From Acidilobus sp. 7A (GTDB taxonomy: Archaea > Thermoproteota > Thermoprotei_A > Sulfolobales > Acidilobaceae): a DNA stretch of 64,000 bases. Each line of letters begins with the position of its first letter. Position 1 is the first letter of the stretch. A model generated the notes under the pieces. That model was not told the origin of the DNA. It did no database searches and saw only the letters and a program-made list of their open reading frames with translations. The stretch lies in contig NZ_CP010515.1 in the NCBI RefSeq assembly GCF_003431325.1, positions 682,001-746,000 on the forward strand. Reading direction: 5' to 3'. Shown here in pieces: positions 1 through 7,136 of the stretch. A program made the position numbers and the translations under genes.

Positions 1-348
1 ATCGTTGAATATGCACGAGTAGAGCCATGAGAGCTTTGACATCCTTGACAGGGGGAAGAAGTAGCTAGGAACCTTAATGACCCCAGCGGCGCGGCCAGCC
101 CTGGCCACGAGGTCGCTTGCCTCCTCTATGACAACCCTTCTCCTGTAGGACTTCACTACATCAGCCACGTCATCGCTGTACTCCACGGGGGGCAGCAGGA
201 GGGAGGCCAGCGACTCGCCAAGCACGCTGAGGCCTGCGTCGAGCCTAAGCAGCTCCAGGCCTACAGTTATCTCCCTCCCGCTGACCCTCGGCGTCGCGTA
301 GCCCTCAACAGGCCTTATCACGTACGAGGGTCCCCTTACGTAGCTCAA
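1..348 (-). CDS. Uncharacterised protein, cut by the left window edge
   Basis: About 116 codons are open on the minus strand from a TTG at 346-348 to the window edge, so the C-terminus lies outside. The TTG overlaps the TGA stop (345-347) of the DUF504 gene as TTGA, and a purine-rich GGAGGAGAGG lies just upstream, so translational coupling is likely. The visible part starts LSYVRGPSYVIRPVEGY and has mixed hydrophobic and charged residues, including a YRRRVVIEEASDLVARAG stretch. I see no membrane segment or signal peptide. I do not recognise the family. Composition matches the neighbours, so it is probably a real operon partner of the DUF504 gene. Confidence 0.6.
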   Translation of the reverse strand, partial: MSYVRGPSYVIRPVEGYATPRVSGREITVGLELLRLDAGLSVLGESLASLLLPPVEYSDDVADVVKSYRRRVVIEEASDLVARAGRAAGVIKVPSYFFPLSRMSKLSWLYSCIFND

Positions 349-605
349 GCCTTCGTACCTCTCCTCCAGACGACGGCCCCGCCGAGGCCCCTTATCTCAA
401 CGACCCTGTGAAGGGGTATTATATTGTCATCGTCAAGGGTCATGGCCCACTCGCTCACGGCCTTAACCCTTGAGGCGCTCAGCTCCGCTAGCCTCTGGCC
501 CGCCTCGGGGTCCCTGTCGACGTAAACTATGACGTAGTCCTGGGGCCTGCCGCTGAGCAGTACCCTGTTGACCTCCTGCCTTATTACGCTCCTCCTCCTG
601 CCCAT
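345..605 (-). CDS. DUF504 (MJ1316-type RNA cyclic-end domain) protein
   Basis: An 86-residue basic protein. The core (VIVYVDRDPEAG, then IPLHRVVEIRGLGGAVVWRR) matches what I know of the archaeal UPF0248/DUF504 family, whose domain is proposed to recognise RNA ends carrying a 2',3'-cyclic phosphate. The length is normal for a stand-alone member. It starts with ATG at 603-605, about 20 nt from a TATA-like AGCTTAAACT shared with the divergent HIT gene, so its mRNA should be nearly leaderless. Its stop overlaps the TTG of the next gene. The RNA-end role is family knowledge; nothing here shows the substrate. Confidence 0.8.
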   Translation of the reverse strand: MGRRRSVIRQEVNRVLLSGRPQDYVIVYVDRDPEAGQRLAELSASRVKAVSEWAMTLDDDNIIPLHRVVEIRGLGGAVVWRRGTKA

Positions 606-621
606 TTTCCTCGGTCGAAAC

Positions 622-631
622 AGTTTAAGCT
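622..631. promoter_or_regulatory. Shared TATA box between DUF504 and HIT genes
   Basis: The near-palindromic AGTTTAAGCT reads as a TATA element in both directions. Counting about 27 nt from its centre gives start sites close to the GTG at 654 on the plus strand and to the ATG at 605 on the minus strand, consistent with two leaderless or nearly leaderless transcripts from one bidirectional element. Confidence 0.5.
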
Positions 632-653
632 GGAGCTAATAAGGCTCTGAAGG

Positions 654-1142
654 GTGACGGACGTGCAGGGCGGCGACGCCTTCTGCAGGATATCAAGGGG
701 CGAGGAGAGGGCCCACGTGGCCTACGGCGACGACAAGGTCATGATAATACTTGACAGGTCGCCCATATGCAGGGCCCACATGCTGGTGATCTCAAGGGAC
801 CACTACGAGAGCGTCGACAGAGCTCCCCCTGACGTGGTCTCGAGGGCCTTCGTAGTCGCCGCGGCGGCCGCCAGGTACCTCAGGGAGAGGCTGAAGGCCC
901 CTGGGGTTAACATAGTGACTAACAGCGGCGCCCAGGCCGGCCAGGCCGTCTTTCACTTCCACGTCCACGTCATACCTAGGTGGGAGGACTGCCCGCCCCC
1001 GGTATTCAGCGACGAGGGGACCAACATAAGCAGGGTGGCCAGGAGGCACAGGCTGACCGAGGACGAGGCGAGGGAGGTGCTCTCGGACCTCAGCGGCCTC
1101 CCCGACTTCATAAAGGTCTACGTGGGCGTCTCAAACGGCTAG
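654..1142 (+). CDS. HIT family nucleotide hydrolase/transferase
   Basis: A 162-residue protein with the histidine triad HFHVHVIPRW near residue 103, preceded by AGQAVFHFH, and the N-terminal FCRISRGEE segment typical of HIT (Hint/Fhit-like) proteins. These enzymes hydrolyse or transfer nucleotidyl groups through a covalent intermediate on the middle triad histidine. The C-terminus (RLTEDEAREVLSDL) is a helical tail seen in archaeal members. It starts with GTG at the predicted transcription start, so it is probably leaderless. It diverges from the DUF504 gene. The specific substrate (AMP-lysine, Ap4A or other) cannot be told. Confidence 0.9.
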   Translation: MTDVQGGDAFCRISRGEERAHVAYGDDKVMIILDRSPICRAHMLVISRDHYESVDRAPPDVVSRAFVVAAAAARYLRERLKAPGVNIVTNSGAQAGQAVFHFHVHVIPRWEDCPPPVFSDEGTNISRVARRHRLTEDEAREVLSDLSGLPDFIKVYVGVSNG

Positions 1143-1258
1143 TCAGCACTCAAGACCCTCCTCATCGCCAGCGCTCAGCAGTGCCGAGGTCATCACGTTT
1201 GGACTCCTGTAGGCTAACGATTATTAGTTCAGATGGGCCAGGTCTCCAAGGTGGTCCC

Positions 1259-1954
1259 TTGCTCTGCTCCGCCGAGCTTCACTCCCACAGCAGGGCCAGT
1301 GATGGCAAGCCGACGCCCGAGGAGGTCGTCGTCAGGGCTGTCCAGCTCGGCCTGAGCGCCCTGGCGCTCTCAGACCACAACACCTTCAGGGGGTCGGCAA
1401 TTGCTATAAAGTCCGCCAGGGAGCTGGACCTCGACATAGCTGTTATACCAGCCAACGAGGTCAGGACATCAAGGGGCGACGTGCTGGTCCTGTGCCCTTC
1501 CATCCCCAACGAGGACCCGCCCAGGGGGATAGAGCCGCCCGAGCTGAGGAGGTGGAGCGACGAGAGGGGGTGCATAATGATAGCCGCCCACCCCTTCCAG
1601 CCGGGCAGGAAGGGCGTCGGGAGGTACCTCCTCTCACACTACGCTGAGTTTGACGCGATTGAGGTCTGGAACGCCAGGGGGCTGCCCCTGCTCAACTGGG
1701 CAGCCGAGAGGTTCGCCAGGTCCAAGGGGCTACCCATGACTAGCGGCAGCGACGCCCACGTTATCTCAGAGGTCGGCGAGGCCCCGACCAAGGTAATGGC
1801 AGAGAGGTGCACGCCTGAGCATATAGTGGAGGCCATAAGGAAGGGCATGTGCTACCCGACCAGGAAGGGCATGGGCCTGAGGGCCATAAAGGAGGCCGCG
1901 AGCTGGAGCATAATGAGGAGGCTGAAGCCTTCTACCGCAGCAGGTCTATTATGA
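1259..1954 (+). CDS. PHP-domain metal-dependent phosphoesterase
   Basis: A 231-residue protein starting LLCSAELHSHSRASDG. It carries PHP motifs: H-S-H at the start, LALSDHNTF about 40 residues on, then IAAHPF and GSDAH near the C-terminus, which together supply the metal ligands. The family includes nucleases and small-molecule phosphatases. The start is taken as TTG 1259 because AAGGTGG lies a few bases upstream and a TTATTA TATA-like box sits about 35 bp upstream. Open sequence further upstream lacks family similarity. The last 23 bp overlap the 3' end of the convergent DUF2139 gene. Confidence 0.8.
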   Translation: MLCSAELHSHSRASDGKPTPEEVVVRAVQLGLSALALSDHNTFRGSAIAIKSARELDLDIAVIPANEVRTSRGDVLVLCPSIPNEDPPRGIEPPELRRWSDERGCIMIAAHPFQPGRKGVGRYLLSHYAEFDAIEVWNARGLPLLNWAAERFARSKGLPMTSGSDAHVISEVGEAPTKVMAERCTPEHIVEAIRKGMCYPTRKGMGLRAIKEAASWSIMRRLKPSTAAGLL

Positions 1955-3458
1955 TCCTGGCCCTGAGGTCTGCGTCGTCGAGCTTAAATGAGAGTATTGA
2001 GTTGCCGAAGCCGCTGAGGTCTATCACGTTCTTACCGCTGGTAATGTCATAAGTCTCTTCGTAGGCGTCCTGGGCTGGCAGGGAGAAGTCGTACTCGTAT
2101 ACATGGAACCTGTTGCTCCTGCCGGACCTTATCACAAGCCTTGGGCTCCTGTAGCCGGAGGTCGGTATGCCACCGAACACCTTATCTCTAACGAGCACCC
2201 CTGGCACTGAGAACCTGACGCTTGGCGGCGACTCGAGCAGCTGGGACACGCTCTCTATTATGAAGCTCCTGTAGCCTATGTCGAGCGGCAGCGCGTTGTA
2301 CCTCGAGGTGTTGGACATCGTGTTGGTCCCTATGACCAGCCTGTCGCCAACCGACTCAAAGCTCGTTATCCTGGCGCCGAAGGCCCCCACTATCCTGGCC
2401 GTCGGGGGAGTTATGTAGAGGAGGACGCTGGGTCCCACTATCGTGTTTGTAGCCCTGGCGACCATCTCCTCAAACTGGTTAGTGGGCCTCACCAGCGACT
2501 CCGAGTAGGCGTTAAATGCGACCAGTACGCCGCCGCCTATGGGCTTCGCAACAGTCCTCCTTGAGAAGTAGCCGGAGTCGCCGAAGTCGAAGAGCCTTAC
2601 GAACCTCATGGGCTCGGTGGCCTCGTCAAGCGGGTTGCCCACGAAGGCCCCTCCCTTGACGAACAGGAAGAACCTGCCGTAGGCCGAGGCCGCGGGCCCC
2701 GTCTGGGGCCAGCTGACTGGGGCGCCGTCAACCGACCTCTTTGATACGTCGCCGAGCTGGGCATATGAGACCTTCCCGTTGGTCAGGTCGACGCACTGGA
2801 CCCCTGTCACGGCCTTTGTGAAGAGCACGCCGTGTATGTCCTTTATCTGGCGCTCCAGCACGTCAAAGCAGGCGTACTCGTAGACCAGGGCCCCCTTGAG
2901 CGCCGGCCTCTCAGACACCCTCCTGGCCTCGCCCGTCCTGCGGTCAACGCTGTAGACGCCCAGGTTTATGGTGCCGTCCCCCCTGGCTATGAGGAGCTCG
3001 TCCTGGACAGGGTTGTAGATTATCTCAGAGACCTCCCCGGCCCACTCGTCCCTCCTCCCGGCCCCCTCCTTCCAGAGGAGCGATATCCTCCTGTCACTTA
3101 TGTCGTAGAAGTGCACGTGGCTGTACTTGTTGGTGAAGGATACGGTGCCCCTCAGGGAGGACTCGCTGCCCTCATACACCGCTGGGGCGTGGACCCAACC
3201 CCCAAAGTATATCCTGTCGTCAACAGCCTCAACGGCGTTGTAGGTGTCCCCTCCTGACGTGGGCAGGGGGCCCACCTGCTCGAAGCGGTACCTCTCAACG
3301 CCGCTGTCAGTTATGAAGTAGGAGAGCGCGTCGAACGCCAGGGTGTAGTAGAGGACCCCCCTGTAGTACTTAAGCCCGAATATGCCCCCGCTGCCCCACT
3401 CCGGCGCGTAGCTCGGCGGGTGATCGTGCAGCATGCCCAGTATCTCGTTAGTGCCCAT
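1932..3458 (-). CDS. DUF2139-like crenarchaeal beta-propeller-type protein
   Basis: A 508-residue protein with no signal peptide or membrane span. Repeated short beta-strand blocks of the form DRIYFGGWVHA, DELLIARGDGTINLGVYSVD and DRLVIGTNTM suggest a propeller fold. From memory it fits the crenarchaeal family DUF2139, whose function is unknown. ATG 3458 has GGGAGG upstream and a CTTTTTAGC TATA-like box about 35 bp away. It is monocistronic and convergent with the PHP gene. No catalytic motif is evident; the family name is moderately certain, the function unknown. Confidence 0.65.
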   Translation of the reverse strand: MGTNEILGMLHDHPPSYAPEWGSGGIFGLKYYRGVLYYTLAFDALSYFITDSGVERYRFEQVGPLPTSGGDTYNAVEAVDDRIYFGGWVHAPAVYEGSESSLRGTVSFTNKYSHVHFYDISDRRISLLWKEGAGRRDEWAGEVSEIIYNPVQDELLIARGDGTINLGVYSVDRRTGEARRVSERPALKGALVYEYACFDVLERQIKDIHGVLFTKAVTGVQCVDLTNGKVSYAQLGDVSKRSVDGAPVSWPQTGPAASAYGRFFLFVKGGAFVGNPLDEATEPMRFVRLFDFGDSGYFSRRTVAKPIGGGVLVAFNAYSESLVRPTNQFEEMVARATNTIVGPSVLLYITPPTARIVGAFGARITSFESVGDRLVIGTNTMSNTSRYNALPLDIGYRSFIIESVSQLLESPPSVRFSVPGVLVRDKVFGGIPTSGYRSPRLVIRSGRSNRFHVYEYDFSLPAQDAYEETYDITSGKNVIDLSGFGNSILSFKLDDADLRARIIIDLLR

Positions 3459-3562
3459 CCTGGCCTCCCAGACAGGGCTGGGGCGCCAAGCTAAAAAGGC
3501 CAGGGCATCTATGCAGGGATTAAAAAGTTACTGGAGCCTTGAAGGCCAGGAGGAAGGGTCCC

Positions 3563-4429
3563 TTGGAAGTGATAGAGACAGTCAACCTAAGGAAGGTCTA
3601 CCCCAACGGCGTCGAGGCCCTGAAGGGGGTCTCGATCAGGCTCTCGGCCAGGGTGCCGTGCGTCATAGGTCGAAACGGCGCCGGAAAGACGACGCTAGTT
3701 AGGATACTCTCAACGCAGCTGAGGCCCACGAGCGGCGTTGCTAGGGTCCTCGGCCTCGACGTCGTGGCTGACAGGGAGGCCCTCAGGAAGAGGATATGCA
3801 GTATACCGCAGGAGGCCAGGCCCATGGGGGTCGCCTCCCCCTACGAGCACGTGACCATGTACCTCGTGGCCCGAGGCTGGTCATTATCAGAGGCCAAGAC
3901 GACGGCCAGGAGGGTCCTGAAGGAAGTGGGCCTGGCCGACTTCATGGACACTGCGACGGACGAGCTCAGCGGCGGCATGAAGAGAAAGGTCTTCCTAGCC
4001 ATGGCCCTCGCCGCCCAGGCTGAGCTGACGTTCCTAGACGAGCCAACCGCCGGCCTCGACCCGCTCTCAAGGCTAGAGACCTGGGGCCTCATGAGGCAGC
4101 TCAAGTCCTACATACTGCTGACAACACATGACATGGAGGAGGCCCAGACCCTCTGCGAGCACCTGGTGCTCCTGGACTCGGGCAGGGCGGTCACGATGGG
4201 CACCATTGAAGAGCTCATGCGCCCGCTGAGCGGCAAGGTCAGGGTTGAGGGCTACGGGGACATAGTGATAGGCGGCATGAGGATATCTTACATGACCCCG
4301 GAGGAGGCGAGGGGACTCATAGGTGACGGGCTCAGGGTTACAATAAGGCCGGTCAACCTTGATGACGTCTTCATAATAAACGGCGTCAGGCCCCCGAGCG
4401 AGGAGGCGGAGGAGGGTGGCGAGGCTTAA
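3563..4429 (+). CDS. ABC exporter ATP-binding subunit
   Basis: ATPase of about 288 residues with Walker A GRNGAGKTT, signature LSGGMKRKV, Walker B LTFLDEPTAGLD, and a switch histidine in LLTTHDMEEA. The C-terminal extra domain after EELMRP is common in ABC-2 ATPases of the CcmA/NatA type. I place the start at TTG 3563 because GGAGGA lies 8 nt upstream and the TAAAAAG TATA (3520-3526) predicts transcription from about 3547. An in-frame TTG at 3539 would lie upstream of that. The gene overlaps the permease by 14 bp, so the pair forms one transporter. Substrate unknown. Confidence 0.88.
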   Translation: MEVIETVNLRKVYPNGVEALKGVSIRLSARVPCVIGRNGAGKTTLVRILSTQLRPTSGVARVLGLDVVADREALRKRICSIPQEARPMGVASPYEHVTMYLVARGWSLSEAKTTARRVLKEVGLADFMDTATDELSGGMKRKVFLAMALAAQAELTFLDEPTAGLDPLSRLETWGLMRQLKSYILLTTHDMEEAQTLCEHLVLLDSGRAVTMGTIEELMRPLSGKVRVEGYGDIVIGGMRISYMTPEEARGLIGDGLRVTIRPVNLDDVFIINGVRPPSEEAEEGGEA

Positions 4430-5153
4430 GTTCAGCCCCAAGTTCGTTGCAACGTTCGCCTGGTTCTACGGCTGGTCCTCAGTGAAGAGGGGCCCGGGCT
4501 GGGTGCTCTCGTACATGGCCTGGCCCCTGGCCCTACTCTTCATGATATACATGATAAGCAGAGGCAGCCTCGTCAAATATGCCATACTGGGCGGCGTCAT
4601 ATCAACAGTCACCAGCAACGCCCTCAGCGCGCTGGGCGACACGGCCTTCATGAAGCTCGAGATAAAGCTCCAGGACCTGCTGGTGGCAGCGAACGTGAGC
4701 CCCATAGAGTACCTGGTCGGCATAGGACTCGGCAACCTGCTCTACTCTTTCCCAGGCCTCCTCGTCTTCCTTGCCCTGCTCGTGGTGTTCAGGGTGCTGA
4801 CGACGCCCCTTGAGTGGGCGACCCTCATAATAACGCTCCTCTTCCTTGCCGTGGGAGGGGCAGGCCTCGCCTTCCTCGGCGGCAGCAGGCTTAGGCATGT
4901 GAGGAACTCGTGGGGCCTGGCCTCCTTCCTTTCAATATTCCTCACTATGATACCGCCCATATACTACCCCTACACGGTGCTCCCGAGGCCGGCCCTCTAC
5001 GCCCTCATGGTGTCGCCTGCGACGCCCGCCGCAGTGTTCCTTCAGCAGCTCATGGCTGGCGACCCGCCGAGCCTCGCGCTCCTCGGCATATTTATAGCCG
5101 AGAACGTACTCTACGCCATGCTTGGACTTTGGCTTGGAAGGTGGGAGGATTGA
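4416..5153 (+). CDS. ABC-2 type exporter permease
   Basis: A 245-residue membrane protein with about six hydrophobic segments, for example WPLALLFMIYMI, LLVFLALLVVF and LLGIFIAENVLYAML. The block IPPIYYPYTVLPRP resembles the conserved ABC-2 permease motif where a PxxYPxxxLP loop precedes the last segments. GTG start at 4416 lies inside the end of the ATPase gene, and its stop overlaps the TTG of the zinc-ribbon gene. It is likely to export a lipid, peptide or drug-like substrate; the sequence does not say which. Confidence 0.85.
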   Translation: MARLKFSPKFVATFAWFYGWSSVKRGPGWVLSYMAWPLALLFMIYMISRGSLVKYAILGGVISTVTSNALSALGDTAFMKLEIKLQDLLVAANVSPIEYLVGIGLGNLLYSFPGLLVFLALLVVFRVLTTPLEWATLIITLLFLAVGGAGLAFLGGSRLRHVRNSWGLASFLSIFLTMIPPIYYPYTVLPRPALYALMVSPATPAAVFLQQLMAGDPPSLALLGIFIAENVLYAMLGLWLGRWED

Positions 5154-5308
5154 CCAAGTGGAAGGTGAGGTGCACCGAGTGCGGCCTAGAGAGGTTCCTT
5201 GAGACGGGCTTTGACCTGTCGACGCTTAAGGGCGGCAGGATATACATTTACTGCCCCAGGTGCAAGAGGAACACGTTCCACGAGATAATTGGGAGGAGCG
5301 AGGACTGA
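5150..5308 (+). CDS. Zinc-ribbon microprotein coupled to the ABC exporter
   Basis: A 52-residue protein from TTG 5150, which overlaps the permease TGA as TTGA; GGGAGG lies just upstream. It contains C-T-E-C and C-P-R-C pairs about 28 residues apart, a typical zinc ribbon. There is no room for another domain. Coupling to the exporter suggests co-expression, but a direct role with the transporter is a guess. It may equally be a small nucleic-acid-binding or ribosome-associated protein. It is easily missed because the start is TTG. Confidence 0.7.
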   Translation: MTKWKVRCTECGLERFLETGFDLSTLKGGRIYIYCPRCKRNTFHEIIGRSED

Positions 5309-5436
5309 GGTCGCTTACGTCGGGGCTGCGGCCCATGAGCTAGTCGCCAGTAGGCTTTGACAATGCAGCTCATGACCTCAGGATAGGAGACGTTGACACA
5401 GTAGAGGAACATGAGTGCCGCCAGGTCCTGCGAGCC

Positions 5437-5706
<270 letters not shown>

Positions 5707-6024
5707 TTAAGCTATGTTATGCGCCAGCAGCGCGGCCGCGGCGGCCTGGCCAGAGGGCGTCGCCATGCCCCTCGCCACTAGCATGAAGATTATAGCTATG
5801 ACCATTAGGGCTATGGCCAGGACTATTGCAATTATTGTCATCTTCCAGGACGTGCCGAATACTATTGGTATGGGACCTATCATTATGACGCCGCCGGCCT
5901 GAACCTTCTGCCCCTGCGCCTGCGACGCCTGCCTGTAGGCCTCGTATATCCCTGCGGCCATTATTATGAATACACCTATGAGTATAACCAGGAAGCCTAT
6001 AGTGAACCAGGCGGCGGCGTTCAT
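5707..6024 (-). CDS. DUF131/TIGR00304-type small membrane protein
   Basis: A 105-residue protein with an N-terminal hydrophobic segment (FTIGFLVILIGVFIIMAAG), a loop containing GGVIMIGPIPIVFG, and a second segment (MTIIAIVLAIALMVIAIIF). The GGVxxIGPIPIVFG motif is the hallmark, as I recall it, of an archaeal family (DUF131, TIGR00304) of unknown function. Both termini should lie on the same side of the membrane. ATG at 6022-6024. There is no operon partner, so context gives no function. Confidence 0.8.
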   Translation of the reverse strand: MNAAAWFTIGFLVILIGVFIIMAAGIYEAYRQASQAQGQKVQAGGVIMIGPIPIVFGTSWKMTIIAIVLAIALMVIAIIFMLVARGMATPSGQAAAAALLAHNIA

Positions 6025-6089
6025 CGCCTTCCCGAACGTACTGAGGAGGGGAGGCCTTAAAGCCGTTTTCAGCCTGGGCAGGCCATTGA

Positions 6090-6340
6090 AGGGCTGAGGC
6101 GCTGGCCTACGCGCAGATTTATGATGACCTTGCAGGGCTACTCTGGCGTGCTGGCAAGGAGTGTAGGGAGGAGGCCAACAGGCAGCGTTTTAGGTTTACG
6201 GTAGCTAACAGCTTGAGGGGGCCAAGAGGCCATCACAGGCGCCCTGTAAGCCGCGACGCGCCGCCAAGATTATGGAGGAGCAGAGGCTTAAGGAGGCGAG
6301 GCGCGGCTGCGACATAGGCCCCTTCCCTCTGGGCGGGTAG
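6090..6340 (+). pseudogene. Decayed small gene in two frames
   Basis: Two protein-like stretches lie in different frames: ALAYAQIYDDLAGLLWRAG (about 6093-6150) and MEEQRLKEARRGCDIGPF ending at TAG 6338. Both look like helical charged protein, but no single frame joins them and no start is evident. I read this as a frameshifted remnant; the family is not recognised. The rest of the 6025-6415 interval shows nothing I can support. Confidence 0.3.
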
Positions 6341-6415
6341 CCCTGTGCAGGGCACCACGATTAAGGGTTGTAAACAAAAACATGAGTTCTGCGCTAGTTG
6401 CGCTATGAAGGGCGC

Positions 6416-6838
6416 TCATATGTAGAGGACGAAGTCGGAGTTTGACGCCTCCTCTACGAATGTGGCGACGCCAGCAACTTCATCAACTAGAGTTGGGTCG
6501 AAGTCCTCCTTCTTAAGGCCAAGCATGTCAGCGACCAGGCTGCAGGCCACTATCCTCACCTTGCCCATCTTCTTGGCGTCCCTCAGCATAGAGTACCAGC
6601 TCACCTTCTTGGAGGCCAGGTACCTCATTGCGACGTCCTTGTACTCCTCATAGTCCTTGCCAAGCTTTGAGAACTTCTCAACCTCGTCCTTCTTAAAGGC
6701 CACCTGGGCGAAGCTGGCGAATATGAAGACCTCCATGTCCTGCGCAACGGCGCCCTGAACTATGACGGCCGTCGAGAGGAGCTTCTCATACGTAGGCGAG
6801 ATCAGGAAGATCGAGAGCTTCCCGGCCACGCCGCTCAC
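6416..6838 (-). CDS. DsrE/DsrF-like sulfur-relay family protein
   Basis: A 140-residue protein. The LSIFLISPTYEKLLSTAVIV start, the DMEVFIFASFAQVAF strand-helix and the single cysteine in VRIVACSLVADMLGL fit the DsrE/DsrF/DsrE2 family, in which the cysteine carries sulfane sulfur. The N-terminus is hydrophobic but is the first strand of a Rossmann-like fold, not a signal. It is alone in its transcript. A 10-bp inverted repeat (6841-6886) spans its promoter, suggesting specific repression. A role in sulfur handling is inferred from the family, not from neighbours. Confidence 0.75.
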   Translation of the reverse strand: MSGVAGKLSIFLISPTYEKLLSTAVIVQGAVAQDMEVFIFASFAQVAFKKDEVEKFSKLGKDYEEYKDVAMRYLASKKVSWYSMLRDAKKMGKVRIVACSLVADMLGLKKEDFDPTLVDEVAGVATFVEEASNSDFVLYI

Positions 6839-6840
6839 CG

Positions 6841-6886
6841 TTCTCTAAATTAAGAAAGGCCCTAATAAGTTTTCCTATTTAGAGAA
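6841..6886. promoter_or_regulatory. Inverted-repeat operator at the dsrE-like promoter
   Basis: TTCTCTAAAT (6841-6850) and its exact complement ATTTAGAGAA (6877-6886) flank a minus-strand TATA-like CTTATTA near 6861-6867. The inner arm begins 3 bp from the ATG. A perfect 10-bp pair bracketing TATA is what a dimeric archaeal repressor would use. A further TTCTCTAAAT occurs at 9173. Confidence 0.5.
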
Positions 6887-6956
6887 TTACATAGACGGAA
6901 AGCCTTGCCCTCATGTAGGCCTAGGCCTCAAGTGCTCTTCGTTAAGAGTCCCTTGT

Positions 6957-7065
6957 CGTTTGTCCCTAGGCGTTTATCCTCATTAGTTTATGATCACTCG
7001 TCGCGCCTAGGGACCTCCGCCTCGCCCACAGGGCCCTAGGAACACCTGCGGGCTCATGAGCGGCT
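6957..7065. repeat. Intergenic structured repeat, copy 1
   Basis: This contains a perfect 10-bp inverted repeat TCCCTAGGCG / CGCCTAGGGA (6963-6972 and 7004-7013) and then ACCTCCGCCTCGCCC and GGGCTCATGAGCGGC. The order and many bases recur at 9386-9490 on the other side of the APC permease gene. It could be a decayed mobile repeat or a small RNA; no coding sense is apparent. Confidence 0.4.
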
Positions 7066-7136
7066 GTAGAGCCCAGACGGCAAGAAAAATGAAATAAAAA
7101 AAGAGACATTAATCAAGGGGCGTTTACGAGTAGCGC

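Noticed and set aside
980-1258. Upstream extension of the PHP protein by about 90 residues
   Set aside because: It overlaps the HIT gene in another frame, is rich in Arg/Gln/Gly and lacks family similarity; TTG 1259 has an SD.
3539-3562. TTG 3539 as start of the ABC ATPase
   Set aside because: It lies only about 15 bp after the TATA box, ahead of the expected transcription start.
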